Source: Dendrophyllia cribrosa (Eukaryota; Cnidaria; Anthozoa; Scleractinia; Dendrophylliidae). From it: a DNA stretch of 64,000 bases. The notes under the pieces were generated by a model. It was given only the letters and a program-made list of their open reading frames with translations. It was not told the DNA's origin and did no database searches. Below, in pieces: positions 45,140 through 56,865 of this stretch (the first letter of the stretch is position 1; each line of letters starts with the position of its first letter). The DNA lies in contig JAJLRJ010000007.1 of the NCBI GenBank assembly GCA_024195265.1, positions 26,080,100 through 26,144,099 of the forward strand. The letters are read 5' to 3'. The position numbers and the translations under genes were made by a program.

Positions 45140-46330
45140 TTTTTTGTTAACATTATCCGCTTCTTTCTTGCAGACAATTCCATTCATTCCGATATCTGAG
45201 CGGATTTATCTGAGCCTATACTTGGTGGGTATTTCATCGTTTTATGCTAGTCAAACTTTAGAATGATTAGAAAAACTACGATGATTCGAAAGTGTAACAC
45301 AAGTTATTTTCAAATGTGCTGAGATCCCTGTATTTCAATCTAAACTTGAGCTTACCATGTGCTTCAAGCTGTAGCAATTTTCACACCTCGCGGTGGACGC
45401 GTCCTCGACAAATATATATTCGTTTCTTTCTTGCAAACAATTCCGACAACTGAACTTTCGTTCGATTTCCGCGATCTTAAACTAACTTGTGATATTACTG
45501 GGCGAGTATTTCATCGTTTTAAACGTAGATTTTTTGTTAACATTATCCGCTTCTTTCTTGCAGACAATTCCATTCATTCCGATATCTGAGCGGATTCATC
45601 TGAGCCTATACTTGGTGGGTATTTCATCGTTTTATGCTAGTCAAACTTTAGAATGATTAGAAAAACTACGATGATTCGAAAGTGTAACACAAGTTATTTT
45701 CAAATGTGCTGAGATCCCTGTATTTCAATCTAAACTTGAGCTTACCATGTGCTTCAAGCTGTAGCAATTTTCACACCTCGCGATGAACACGTCCTAGACA
45801 ATATTAATCTGACAATATTCGTTTCTTTCTTGCAAAACATTTCGACAACTGAACTTTCGTTCGATTTTCGCGATCTTAAACTATCTTGTGAGCTTACTGG
45901 GCGAGTATTTCATCGTTTTAAACGTACTTAGTCAATCTCAAATGATTTAGAAAAATTACGATGAAATCGTCTTTAGTCTCAAGGATGATAGGAAAACTAC
46001 GAACTACGGTGAACACAAATATATATTCGTTTCTTTCTTGCAAACAATTCCGACAACTGAACTTTCGTTCGATTTCCGCGATCTTAAACTAACTTGTGAT
46101 ATTACTGGGCGAGTATTTCATCGCTTTAAACGTAGATTTTTTGTTAACATTATCCGCTTCTTTCTTGCAGACAATTCCATTCATTCCGATATCTGAGCAG
46201 ATTCATCTGCGCTTATAGTTGGTGAGTATTTCATCGTTTTATGCGTCCTTAGTCAAACTCTAGAATGATTAGAAAAACTACGATGAATCGAAATTGTAAC
46301 ACAAGTTATTTTCAAATGTGCTAATTAAGA
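45140..46330 (+). repeat. ~390 bp tandem repeat block upstream of the Helitron genes
   Basis: Units start at 45140, 45530 and (after a partial unit) 46137 with TTTTTTGTTAACATTATCCG. Each contains CTTTCTTGCAGACAATTCC, then GATATCTGAGC, CATCGTTTTATGC, CACCTCGCGxTGxAC and a second related half with ATTCGTTTCTTTCTTGCAAA and CGATCTTAAACTAxCTTGTGA. Neighbouring units are >90% alike by eye. The TTTCTTGCAG tracts look like repeated splice acceptors. Confidence 0.85.
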
Positions 46331-46690
46331 TCCCTGTATTTGGACCGGGGAATTAAAACAAAAACATCGCCATACTGTGTTGATACAAGGTGAAGAAATA
46401 ATACTCACAGTTGTGTTTGCAATTTAAGCAATTACAAAGAAGCCTAAAAAAAATTCCGGACTTCATCCTGTGTTGAATTGTATCTTTTAGGGGTCAAAAA
46501 AAGTTTGGGTTACACCCAGATCGGTCTCCTTAATTCAACATTTCCCATCAGCATCCCTGCCCCTTTTATGTGGGTCAGCACTTATTTCCATCCGTCAAAC
46601 TGACATTTCTCTTTCACTAAGACTTATATGAAGCAAATCTCTTTTGACACTTTATAAAGAAAAAGAAAGAAAAACGTAAGAGAGTGTAAG
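46331..46690. other. Non-coding spacer
   Basis: No frame or repeat that I can support. CATCCGTCAAACTGACATT at 46588 recurs in inverted, diverged form at 46950-47040 (GTCAGTTTGACGAATAGAG, GTCAGTTCGATGGATAGG, GTCACTTCGATGGATGG). Confidence 0.45.
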
Positions 46691-46757
46691 AGCCGAACCC
46701 GGGTCGTTAGATTCACGACTATTGTCCATGACCACTACACCACCAAGAACCAGCTAC
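46691..46757 (-). repeat. tRNA-like sequence, probably a SINE head
   Basis: On minus it reads GTTCTTGGTGGTGTAGTGGTC (an RNA polymerase III A-box-like segment), then a 5 bp stem GTCGT-7 nt loop-ACGAC, then CCCGGGTTCGGCTC, close to a B box (GGTTCGANTCC). The variable loop is missing and the acceptor stem does not pair, so a working tRNA is unlikely. Confidence 0.4.
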
Positions 46758-47183
46758 CGAGACCTCTAATTTTTAGTGTTCATATGTTGTTACCCATAAC
46801 AACATATAAAAGCTAACCATTTTCGAATCAGTGCTTAGCCCTAATCACTGTAGATAAGTGTTTAACCCTAAAACGCTATTCTTTTCCTAACCAGATTATT
46901 ACATCTGCCAAACTGTACCGCTTTCTTTGCCTGACGTACTTTGTACTGTAATGTCAGTTTGACGAATAGAGTACTTCATGTAACCTCACTGAATGTCAGT
47001 TCGATGGATAGGAATATGCTAATGTCACTTCGATGGATGGAAACCAGAGTTGACCTTTTATGTGGGAGTCCTCCCGGGACACAAACACACTTTTCATAAC
47101 ATCACTTGCTCCCCTTTTCTTGCAGAAGTTTGGTTGCTGTACATAGCTTGCATATCTTTGATGTGTTACACACATCTCATTTT

Positions 47184-47262
47184 TGTTGGTGTGCTTTTGT
47201 ACACCTTGTGTTGTTGGTGTGTTTTGGCACACCTCGTTTATCTGGTGTGTTGCCATGCCTCT
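47184..47262. repeat. ~28 bp tandem repeat with internal hairpins
   Basis: Three units of GTTGGTGTGxTTTxGxACACC(T)(C/T)GT. Each unit can fold on itself through GGTGTG/CACACC. It ends 150 bp before the Helitron OTU reading frame. Confidence 0.75.
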
Positions 47263-47407
47263 TTCCCACAAATTGAAAACAGTTTTGAGATTGTACTTTT
47301 ACTGGCACTTTGAGTAACCTGTTTTTTTTTTTTAATTTCTTTTAGTGTAAAGTGGTGATTGACATTTTGAACAAGGTTGAAAGGTATGTGAACATAACTT
47401 AAATAAA

Positions 47408-48900
47408 ATGGGTAACTCTCTTGTTCAATATAGAATGGTTGTTGGAATGCATTCCATATACTTAAAAGCACGAGAATATCGTGAATGTTTTAAAGGAAAA
47501 TTCTGGAGTGTTTTGGTGTTACTTTTCTACATGGAAGCAATATATTTACCTGTTTTGAAAACACTTGTTCGTCGTTTTGAGATTATGCAAAACAATCGTT
47601 TGTGGCTTACCCAAATATATTTGTACCGATTTTACATTCCCGATTTGATACGGCTTGCTAATGATGTTGAAACTAACCCAGGGCCTGATATAGATTTTGC
47701 AAATGTGTCGTGTATTTTTACTCCTTATAATGAAGAGTCACAGTCGTTCATGTGTTCAGTCATTAATCTGCCATTAATTGTAAAACATTCTGTTAAAGTT
47801 TCTAAGAAGCTTGGAGAACCCTCAAAACTCTTCCAAATATTGGGTGATGGAAATTGTCTGTTCAGAGCATTATCCTATGTTATAACAGGTAGACAAGTGT
47901 ACCACACTAAAGTGAGAGAGCAAATAATAAATCATATGAGGCAAATTGAACATTTTTTAGTGCCACACATAAACACTTCATTAGATAGTTATTTAGCCAA
48001 GTCTGAGATGGCCAGAAATGGAGTTTGGGGAACAGACATTGAAATTTTAACTGCTGCTTCACTTTTATCCACTGACATATTCGTTTACACCAAATTTGGC
48101 AATACTCACAAATGGCAAAAATTTTCAAAAACTATGCTTAGTGGCAAAAAACCTGAAAATGGTTGCTCAATTTATTTGAACCACTCCAATGGAATTCACT
48201 ATGATGTAGTACAGGATGTTTTTTCGAAAAGAGCACATGAATCAGAGCATAGAAATACCTGTAATAAAAGAAACAAACTGGCCAATGATCAGGTAGCCTA
48301 TAATACACCATGTGTGTCTATAGAAAATGGACCAGAATCTAACATTGAAATAATGCACACAAAATCAAATTTGGGTGCTAATGCTGCTTTTGCTTTTTTC
48401 CCTTATAATGAGAAGTCACAGTCATTTCTGTGTTCAGTCATGAATTTGCCATTAGTTGTAAAGCATGCTGTGAAACCTTCTAAGGATCTTAGAGAACCCT
48501 CAAAGCTGTTTCGAATATTAGGTGATGGAAATTGTCTGTTTAGAGCATTATCTTATGTTATAACAGGTAGACAATTGTACCACACTAAAGTGAGAAAGCA
48601 AATAATAAATCACATGAGGCAAATTGAACACTTTTTAGTACCACACATGAACACTTCATTAGATAGTTATTTAGCCAAGTCTGAGATGGCCAGAAATGGA
48701 GTTTGGGGAACAGACATTGAAATTTTAACTGCTGCTTCACTTTTATCCACTGACATATTCGTTTACACCAAATTTGGCAATACTCACAAATGGCAAAAAA
48801 TTTTCAAAAACTATGCTTAGTGGCAAAAAACCTGAAAATGGTTGCTCAATTTATTTGAACCACTCCAATGGAATTCACTACGATGTAGTACACGATGTTT
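47408..48900 (+). pseudogene. Helitron N-terminal part: hydrophobic leader, 2A motif, two tandem OTU domains
   Basis: The frame opens at ATG 47408. Residues 1-92 form a leader with a hydrophobic stretch (FWSVLVLLFYMEAIYLPVL) ending in the 2A-like DVETNPGP. Two OTU cysteine-protease-like domains follow, each with LGDGNCLFRALSYVITG (C150 and C376) and NGIHYDVV (histidine near 264; the second copy's equivalent is after a frame change). The repeat unit is 678 bp, exactly 226 codons, so the duplication was in frame. The 3' halves of the units are nearly identical at DNA level, while the 5' halves differ more. One extra A near 48798 shifts the second copy. OTU domains remove ubiquitin; their role in Helitrons is unknown. 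Confidence 0.85.
47663..47686 (+). other. 2A-like ribosome-skipping motif (DVETNPGP)
   Basis: Codons 86-93 of the OTU frame read D-V-E-T-N-P-G-P and match the 2A consensus D(V/I)ExNPGP; the residue before is N instead of the usual G or H. In known 2A peptides the ribosome skips the last Gly-Pro bond, giving two proteins from one frame. Here that would free a 92-residue leader from the OTU-containing part. Activity is inferred from the motif alone. Confidence 0.8.
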
Positions 48901-49728
48901 ATGCACAAAAGGAAACAATCGGAAAGAAACAATTAGGAAACACATGCCATCCTGAGCAAAGACAAACTAAATTCATATTTACAGAGAAAAGTGCTGAACC
49001 ACAATGTTCAAAAAGAGTGCATGAATCAGAACACATAATTACCCGTCAGAAAAAAGCTAGACTGGCCAATGATCAGGTAGCCCATGATACACCAACAAAA
49101 TCAGAACTTGATGAAAGATTAGTGGATGAAAAGTTTCAAAGAAAGGAAAAAGTTAATTGCACCATACCAGTAATTAAAATGCCAACAAATAAAAGAACAG
49201 TATTGCATACAAACAAAAGCAAAAATAAGTGCACCCAGAAGAAAAACACTTTTACAAAAGCAAAGAAACAAAAACAAAATTTTTCCAAACAAAGCAATGT
49301 GAAACAAAATCAAAACACAGGTTGCAAATCTGAACAGTTCCCAAAGCAAACCAATACCCTTCATAAACTGGCTTTGAAAAATATGATAACATTTCACAAA
49401 TCCCTAGATTATACCATTTACCGATGTAAAATATGCTGCGAGGCCTGGCCATAAAAAACCAAAAAATGCAATAGCAAAACGGCATTTTCTAACTATGTGT
49501 GCTCCAACTGTTTAAGAGCCAAGCAGCTCCCCAAGAAATTTTCTAAAGAAAATTTTATGGTACCTTCTTCTGTGCCAAAAGAATTACAAGGTTTAACACA
49601 AATAGAAGAAATGTTAATAGCTAGAGCTCTTCCATTAATGAGAGTTTATATAAAACCTGGAGGACAAAAGGGGTTATTCTGGGCACTGTATAAATTTACC
49701 TCAAAATGTCAAGGAATTTGCCAAGTCA
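48774..49728 (+). pseudogene. Helitron linker and DUF6570-like region
   Basis: The first stretch (to 49454) is lysine- and glutamine-rich and ends YRCKICCEAWP followed by a TAA. Past the stop the same frame goes on with [33 protein letters not shown] and [17 protein letters not shown], the zinc-binding motif and helices that precede Helitron Rep domains. One extra G near 49670 then shifts to the RepHel frame ([10 protein letters not shown]). So one nonsense codon and one indel separate OTU from RepHel. Confidence 0.75.
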
Positions 49729-52700
49729 TTGCCTCGCTATGCTAAAGACATTCCTTTTATTGTTGTTAACATGAGGGGCAAAGACAACACTTGTAAAGAA
49801 GTCATTGTAAGAAGACGTAAAGTTGAAAATGCATTGAAGTGGCTAAGCCTGCATAATCCTCAATACAAAGACATTACAATTGATCAAGATGCTTTGAATT
49901 GTTTACCTGAGAATGGTATTCCATCAGATGTTCCAACATTTGAAACAAAAACAAATGATATTTTTGACAAAGACACAGATCAGGATTCCTTAACTGATAC
50001 TGAATTAGAAAATGATTCAGATGTAGTATATAACAAGGACACTGAAACTAGTAGTTTTCTTTCCTCTCAGCATAATGAAAAACAGGAAAAAGAGGCAATT
50101 CAAGATGAAATTGCTGGCAAAACTGTCAACTGGCCAACTGTTCAAAATGAACCACTCAATGAATATACAACAGCATATTTAGCTACAATGGCATTTCCAA
50201 CATTATTTCCTGATGGAAAAGGTGACCCAACCACTCCCAGTCTAAACAGAGATGTTTCTTTTTCTAAAAGTGTTAAGCATCTATTAAAATTTGGGGAATT
50301 GTTAAGTGGTCAGTGGGTTTATCGTTTTGCTAAGCATCCTCGTTTCTCCTACTGGGCACTCAATATGATTCAAAGGAAGCGCACTTTACAACAATGTTCT
50401 GTTTTCATCAAACAGAATCCAGGTGACTCTTATCTTACTATTGAGCAATTACGTGAAATGGCATCGAACAACACTTCAACAGTTTTTATGACAAAGCTCT
50501 CAAGATATGTAGGGAACATTACAGGCAGTAATGCTTATTGGCATAAACGAAGAGATGAACTGAAATCAATAATCACCACTAAAGGAGTTCCCACCATCTT
50601 TTTTACCTTTTCGTCAGCAGATATGCATTGGCCAGAATTACATTCATTGTTTTCAAGTAAATCAGATGATAGCACCAATGAGCAAAGGAGACAAAATGTT
50701 ATAGACAATCCCCACATTGTAGATTGGTTTTTTAATCAGCGTTTAGAAAGTTTCATTAAGCATTGGTTGTATGGTACTCTTGGGGCTGAATGGCACTGGT
50801 ACAGATATGAATTCCAAGCAAGAGGTAGCATTCATTGCCATGGAACAGCTAAATTAAAGAATGATCCTGGTCTTTGTGAGCTCACTGAAGTGGCATTAAA
50901 AGGATTCTTAGCTGAACAAAATTTAAAACAAGAGTCTTGTGAAGAAAAACAGGAACATTTGCAAGATATTGAAAAAGGCAAAATGGCAGCTAAGTTAATT
51001 TGTGACTATGTAGATTCACTACTGTCAACTTGGAATCCACAACTGCCTTCTGAAAATAACTGGTCAAAACCAAACATGCATCCATGCAAAAGGCGTTATT
51101 TAAATATGTCATGTGATGAACATTGTGATGACTATGTAGATCTTTTAAATACTGTCCAGCGCCACACACGTTGCAGTACTAACTATTGTCTGAAGCGCAA
51201 ACAGAACGAATCTGATCTCAAGTGTCGTTTCAACTTCCCATTCAATCTTTGTGATAAAACCAGATTAGAATTTGAAAAAATCCATACAAAAGACAATTCA
51301 GTTCAATACAGAGCTAAAGTCATTACAAAAAGAAATGATACTCGACTGAATAACCATCAGCGTGTTCAACTTCAGGGATGGCGAGCTAACTGTGACATTC
51401 AAATCATAATTGACCATCATGCTTGTGTAGAATATCTTGCAAAATATGCTGCCAAGGGTGAACCAAGATCACAACAGCTAAAAGATACTTTCAATGCTGT
51501 TATCAAGAGCTCAGATTTTGACAACAACTCTAACAAGGCAATAAAACGACTTATGATGAAAACTCTAGGAGAGCGAGATTTCAGTGCGCAAGAAACCATG
51601 CACCATTTATTTTCACTGAAATTACACAGCACTACTTTTCATGTAAAGTCTTTCAGTTTAAATGGTTCTCGTAGACTGCAAACATCAGGTAATATAAACA
51701 ATGGAAGTTGTACAAGTGAATCTTTTCTCGATGTATATGCAAACCGTGGTATCTTCAGTGATAAGTTTCCTGGCATAATGGATACAAATTTCCTGGAATT
51801 TGCAATGAAGTACAAAGTAACTAAAAACAAACTTGAAGAACATAATGAAAATATTGTCCCAAATATATTTCCAACATACTCCTGCAATCCAAAAGGACAA
51901 TATTACAGTTTATATTGCAAATTTCAACTGCTAAGAGTTAAACCATGGAAAAATTTTCTGCATGATGCATGGGGTACCACAGAACCAGATGATCAAACTT
52001 ACATAACTGAGTGGCATAACTTTCTCAATACTCCGTATGCTAAAAAGCATGTTCAAGACTGGTCTCGAAAGATTTCAGATGTATTAGAAAATATACAGAT
52101 TCCAGTTTATGAACAAAGTAATTCTCAAGAACAACATCAGCAAGAAGAATGGATGATTTTATCAGATTTTTATAAGTCAGGCGAGCAATCCAATACAGAT
52201 CTACTGCCACATTCAAACCATGACTGGACCTTAGACTCTAAGAAATATACTGCTCAACAAATTGGTGAGATGCCCTCTTGGATTTTTACATTGAAAGAAA
52301 ACTTTCAACCACCATTAACCCAAACAGAGTTGATTGATGTAAATTGTTTTAGTGAAATGCAGAAACTTGCATACAATATCATTACAAAACACTCGGAAAA
52401 CACTTTTGTAAAAGAACCCCTGCTGCTTATTATAAATGGTGTTGCAGCAACTGGCAAAAGCTATTTGATAAAAGCTTTGAGATCTTATCTTAAGCATAAA
52501 TGTGTCATCACTGCAACAACAGGAAAGGCTGCATACAGCATAGGTGGCCAAACAATTCATTCACTTTTAAAACTACCAATTGCACCACAGTCACAAAGAG
52601 ATTTGTCTGGTGAACAACTGATAGAATTACAACATAAACTTTCTAATGCTGATTATATTCTTATTGACGAGTATTCAATGCTTGGACAAAGAACACTTGG

Positions 52701-53751
52701 ATGGATTGACAGACGTTGTAGGCAATCATCTGGTGCAAAAGAACAGCTGTTTGGTGGAAAATCAATTATTTTGATTGGAGATCCAGCTCAATTACCCCCA
52801 GTGTGTGACAAGCCATTATATCATGCAAAACCATCTAATCCAATTGGAGAGCAGGGCTATTACACTTATATGATGTTTAACAATGTGGTCACATTATCTG
52901 TTAATCAAAGAGTCAAAGGCACAGATCCAGACCAAATAATTTTCAGAGATTTTCTTTTACGACTGCGCAATGGTGAAATTTCTGAAAACGATTGGAAACT
53001 ACTATTGACAAGGCAACCATTACATGCTAATAACATTGATCAATTTAAAACTGCCACTCGATTATTTTATACCAATGAACAAGTCGCCACTTTCAATTAC
53101 AATTCACTCTTACAACTCAAACAGCCAATTGCAAAAATTGATGCAAAGCATTCAAGTTCTGAAGCTGCCAAAATTGCCCCTCAGGATATGTATGGACTAG
53201 AACCAACATTGCTTATCTCAAAGGGTGCTCTTGTTATGCTAACAATGAATTTGTGGCCATCTGTTGGTCTTTGTAATGGCTCAACTGGAACAGTGGTAGA
53301 TATAATTTATAAAGCTTCTCATGAACCTCCAGATCTGCCTATTGCTGTTATTGTTACGTTTGATGATTATATTGGTCCCTCTATATCCGACACCGTTCCT
53401 TCTTTAGTTGCTATAGCTCCTGTTACTGTTTCTGCACATTCTGCCAATTCACTGCACGAGAGACAACAGATACCACTTAAGCTTGCATGGGCCCTAACTA
53501 TCCACAAAAGCCAAGGATTAACTTTACCCCAAGCATGGGTAGATATTGGAAAGTCAGAACAAACATTAGGCATAACATACGTAGGCTTAAGTCGGGTTAA
53601 ACAGTTATCTTCACTTGTTGTAGAACCAATGACTTTTGATAGACTTAAAAGTATAAAAACATGTAACAACTTGAAATATAGACAACAAGAAGAACAAAGG
53701 TTGAATCAAATTTTTCAAATAACCAAAAGCTCCTTTCAACAGTTAAAGTGA
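49729..53751 (+). CDS. Helitron Rep-helicase (HUH endonuclease plus Pif1-like helicase)
   Basis: An unbroken frame of 1,340 codons with no ATG at its left edge, because it is the continuation of the OTU/DUF6570 part after a frameshift. The Rep domain has the two-histidine motif GSIHCHG (H369, H371) and the two-tyrosine motif EYLAKYAAK (Y569, Y573). The helicase has Walker A GVAATGKS (904-911), DEYSM (D980), [21 protein letters not shown] and TYVGLSRV near the C-terminus. The two tyrosines cut and rejoin single strands while the SF1 helicase unwinds, giving peel-and-paste rolling-circle transposition. All catalytic motifs are present and the frame is clean over 4 kb, in contrast to the damaged N-terminal part. 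The stop is TGA at 53749. Confidence 0.95.
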   Translation: MPRYAKDIPFIVVNMRGKDNTCKEVIVRRRKVENALKWLSLHNPQYKDITIDQDALNCLPENGIPSDVPTFETKTNDIFDKDTDQDSLTDTELENDSDVVYNKDTETSSFLSSQHNEKQEKEAIQDEIAGKTVNWPTVQNEPLNEYTTAYLATMAFPTLFPDGKGDPTTPSLNRDVSFSKSVKHLLKFGELLSGQWVYRFAKHPRFSYWALNMIQRKRTLQQCSVFIKQNPGDSYLTIEQLREMASNNTSTVFMTKLSRYVGNITGSNAYWHKRRDELKSIITTKGVPTIFFTFSSADMHWPELHSLFSSKSDDSTNEQRRQNVIDNPHIVDWFFNQRLESFIKHWLYGTLGAEWHWYRYEFQARGSIHCHGTAKLKNDPGLCELTEVALKGFLAEQNLKQESCEEKQEHLQDIEKGKMAAKLICDYVDSLLSTWNPQLPSENNWSKPNMHPCKRRYLNMSCDEHCDDYVDLLNTVQRHTRCSTNYCLKRKQNESDLKCRFNFPFNLCDKTRLEFEKIHTKDNSVQYRAKVITKRNDTRLNNHQRVQLQGWRANCDIQIIIDHHACVEYLAKYAAKGEPRSQQLKDTFNAVIKSSDFDNNSNKAIKRLMMKTLGERDFSAQETMHHLFSLKLHSTTFHVKSFSLNGSRRLQTSGNINNGSCTSESFLDVYANRGIFSDKFPGIMDTNFLEFAMKYKVTKNKLEEHNENIVPNIFPTYSCNPKGQYYSLYCKFQLLRVKPWKNFLHDAWGTTEPDDQTYITEWHNFLNTPYAKKHVQDWSRKISDVLENIQIPVYEQSNSQEQHQQEEWMILSDFYKSGEQSNTDLLPHSNHDWTLDSKKYTAQQIGEMPSWIFTLKENFQPPLTQTELIDVNCFSEMQKLAYNIITKHSENTFVKEPLLLIINGVAATGKSYLIKALRSYLKHKCVITATTGKAAYSIGGQTIHSLLKLPIAPQSQRDLSGEQLIELQHKLSNADYILIDEYSMLGQRTLGWIDRRCRQSSGAKEQLFGGKSIILIGDPAQLPPVCDKPLYHAKPSNPIGEQGYYTYMMFNNVVTLSVNQRVKGTDPDQIIFRDFLLRLRNGEISENDWKLLLTRQPLHANNIDQFKTATRLFYTNEQVATFNYNSLLQLKQPIAKIDAKHSSSEAAKIAPQDMYGLEPTLLISKGALVMLTMNLWPSVGLCNGSTGTVVDIIYKASHEPPDLPIAVIVTFDDYIGPSISDTVPSLVAIAPVTVSAHSANSLHERQQIPLKLAWALTIHKSQGLTLPQAWVDIGKSEQTLGITYVGLSRVKQLSSLVVEPMTFDRLKSIKTCNNLKYRQQEEQRLNQIFQITKSSFQQLK

Positions 53752-53841
53752 CTACATGCATCTCCCATCAAGTGACTTTTATTATATTCTTGGTAACTAT
53801 TAATTCCTTTTTTCTTCATTTTCCTTACAGCTGAACAAAGT

Positions 53842-55635
53842 ATGGACCATTCAACTAGTGAGTTGCTTTTAACTATTTTAAGCACTATAAATGATTAGCA
53901 TCAAATTTTTCCTAATATAAGTATTAAGCCATCAGAGAGGTCAACAGTATGATCACTCGAGATAATTTTTCTTCGTAAACAATTTGAACAACTTCTCCCC
54001 ACTACTGCTATTAGAAATGCATGGGGACAAAAATAGAGAAAAGTCATGTTAACGTTTAAAGTGGTAATTACCTGCATACTCCAGCTGCACAAAATAGATA
54101 TTGAACAGGTCACACAATCAGATACCTGAAGGCCAAACCTTATAATTGTGACATATCAAATATTTGAATATCATGACAAATTATTTTTTTTCTGAAATAC
54201 CTCATAAGTTAGCACTGTATATACTGCCAAAATTTGTCTTAATTCTTTGTAACTTACACTGTACATATTTCCAACTTTCACATTGGTATTAAAATCTTAC
54301 AAAATGCAATGCATGTGCTTGTTAATTCCATAATATTGTCTTTTCTAGGCAAATTGCCTGTAATTTTGAGTTCATTGCACTGCTTGAATGTTGCCATCAA
54401 TACTTTGACTGTCTCCAGTCTAAAAAATGTACCATTTGTCCAAATTTAATCATAGACACATTAACACCTACATCAATTAAAACTTATCATTGCATGGCAA
54501 AAAGCCTAGCCTAATTATTTCATCTTATTCAATAAATCTATCCTAATCCTATCAGTAATCCCTCAATGTTAATAATTTCGTATTTTTTATTTCAGAAGAA
54601 AGCATGGTTGGCTATTTGCACAATTTGTCACCTATCAAGACAAGCCAAAACAACAACAAGTATTTTTGGCTACAATTCCAAACAAAGTCGAATGTGTATC
54701 GAACTGTGTGCTTCTCCCCAGAAAAGCACACAGCACTCAAGCGAAAGCTTGAGTCATCATCACCTGTCAAGATAAATAAGTTCCAAAGAAAGAAAAACAC
54801 AAAGACCGGAGAGGAAGAATTAATTCTTAACAAAAGAACAAAAATTGAGGATCCAAAAGACAGTGAAATTGATTTTGACGTTCAGCAAATACAAGAACAA
54901 ACGGTCGAAGCTGTGGACAGTTCAATAGCTGAAATTAAAGGAAGAGAAAGCGATACCCTTGTCAACATTGCTGGCCGCGTTTCTTTCAATGGCACCGCAG
55001 AAACTATGAATGTCCGTGAAAAAACTCTGAAAAAACAAGAAGCATTGTTTACAGACAATACTGGATCTCTCCGCATGGTCTTGTGGGAACAAGATACTCA
55101 AAAAGTGCTGTCAGGCCAATGTTATAACATTTCAAATGTTGCTGTCAAGCAGTACGGTGGGGTAAACTATTTAACATTGACCAAACACAGCGTAGTGAGT
55201 GCCGCCAAAGAACTAACAGTAGACCGCGAAGATGAAGTAGCAAGCACTTCACAGCAAATAAAGGTGCCATTCCCACCAGAGGGGATTAACTACGTCCAGT
55301 CGTATCTCAGCTGCAACAAGTGCCACTCCAAGCTGATCGAAACTGACAAAAAGATCATCAAATGCAGCGAATGTGCATTGATGCAACTGAAAACGAAATG
55401 TCGCAGAAAGGTTATTGCCAGCATACTTCACATAAATGACAAGGAAACCATGTCCCTTAACATCTTTGACGAAATAATTGAACAATTATACAACATAAGA
55501 AAGGAACAGGATGCTGACTTTGATAAACAATTCGCAGACCTCGACGATGAAGAACTTACTGAAATCCTACTAACGGTTAATGCAACAGTTGTTTTTAATG
55601 ACAACAAAAATGCCAAAGAAGTCATAAAATCATAA
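53842..55635 (+). CDS. RPA-like single-stranded-DNA-binding protein, two exons
   Basis: Exon 1 codes only MDHST plus one base (53842-53857), preceded by a CTTACAG acceptor and followed by GTGAGT. Exon 2 begins after TTATTTCAG at 54596 and gives TKESMVGYLHNLSPIK in phase. The 351-residue protein has OB-fold-like strands (ESDTLVNIAGRVSF, LRMVLWEQD, VKQYGGVNYLTLT) and a four-cysteine zinc motif CNKCHSKL...KCSEC, as in the C-terminal OB fold of RPA1. Open and undamaged. RPA-like genes accompany many animal and plant Helitrons and probably protect the displaced strand. It starts 91 bp after the RepHel stop, and the intron (53858-54595) has no other feature. An acceptor upstream of exon 1 suggests a further non-coding or RepHel-linked 5' exon. 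Confidence 0.85.
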
Positions 55636-55682
55636 ACAGGCAATACTTTTCTGTTCAATAACACTGTTCGGTACTCTTTTCT

Positions 55683-56120
55683 ATTATCATGATAAACAGT
55701 TTTTTTAAACCATTTTTATAAAATTTGGAGGTAGACCACTCTTGAAAGTGAAAATATTAATAGGTAGCTAGGACAGTGCTTTTAGATTTGTTTGCTTTAA
55801 CAGTTCGTGTTATTTGTCAAAAAATATTCCAGCTTTTATAATTAAGAATTTTCACCTTTTTTACCTTATGGCAGTGCAATGAATTTGCCATTGTATTTTA
55901 CTATAATCATGATGAACAATTTTTAAAACATTTTTATAAAATTTGGAGTTAGACCACTCGTGAAAGTGTAAATATTAACAAGTAGCTAGGACACTGCTTT
56001 TAAATCTAGTTGCTTTAACAGTTCCTCTTATTTGTCAAAAAATATTCCAGCTTTTACAATTAAGAATTTTCACTTTTTTCACGTTATGGCAGTGCAATTA
56101 ATTTGCCATTGTATTTTACT
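55683..56120. repeat. Tandem duplication, ~218 bp unit, downstream of the RPA gene
   Basis: Units 55683-55900 and 55901-56120 share ATTTTTATAAAATTTGGAG, GTAGCTAGGACA, GTCAAAAAATATTCCAGC and GGCAGTGCAAT at about 88-90% identity. Non-coding. Probably within the 3' part of the Helitron. Confidence 0.9.
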
Positions 56121-56865
56121 AAAACGTTCCGCCACATGTCGATACATTCTTTTTTCAGTCACTTGCAACATATTTTTGTAAGTACAATATTGTTAACGAT
56201 TTTTATTGCAAAACGTTATTGTTGATATTTTGCAAAATGTAGCTTGTTGTTCCTGAATTAACCAGCAGTGAAACTTGTTTAAGAAACAAAATGACAGCTC
56301 TGAACTGCTAAAACGATTTAGTGGTGGACCATTAGAAATCTTGGGGGAAGGAATTAAAAATATTCTATGAGTTTTTTTCACACAATCTGATAGCTATGGT
56401 TTGCTGAAAAACTGCTTGCATATTTTTTTTCTGGAGAAATTATCTTGCAGGAATTTTAGTAATTATCACCCACCTCCCATGTTTCCAATGGTCTGTCCCT
56501 TAATGTACATTCTTACAAATAAAGAGTGTTATTGTACTGTCTATTCCTTTATCCAAATAATTAGTGTCAAGTAGTCGTTTATAAACCGTATGTCGTGTCT
56601 GACCTCGTATCGGTGGTTTCGGAACAACGCAACATGACAACAATCAAATAAGATCTACGCCAAGTGTCGACCAGGCTTTAAATGGCTCACAGCAGTTCCC
56701 AGTAATTTTCACCACTTAAACTTTCATGGATCGATACTGGAGACGACATGTAATCCAACTCTAAATAAGGTCTCGGAGAGCCCTTCTAGTATGAACTGCC
56801 CTTCAAGTGCTTTCCCAATACCGCAGCAATCACTATCTTTTAGATACACTAGTTTTTATAGTTAT
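56121..56865. other. Non-coding spacer
   Basis: No gene or repeat recognised between the tandem duplication and the right inverted copy at 56866. Confidence 0.4.

Larger units (their letters stand above)
47408..55635 (+). mobile_element. Helitron/Helentron-type element: 2A, OTU-OTU, RepHel, RPA (ends not delimited)
   Basis: Gene order on plus is 2A-preceded leader, two OTU domains, DUF6570-like cysteine region, HUH Rep plus Pif1-like helicase, and a separate spliced RPA-like gene. RepHel with OTU and RPA is the known repertoire of animal Helitron2/Helentron elements, which replicate by rolling circle. The 5' end may lie in or before the 45.1-46.3 kb repeats and the 3' end near 56.1 kb; I cannot see a convincing terminal hairpin. 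Confidence 0.85.

Noticed and set aside
45140..46330. CRISPR-like array
   Set aside because: Units are ~390 bp tandem copies without spacers; this is eukaryotic DNA.
46691..46757. Working tRNA gene on minus
   Set aside because: A and B boxes are visible, but the variable loop is missing and the acceptor stem does not pair; kept only as a SINE-like repeat.
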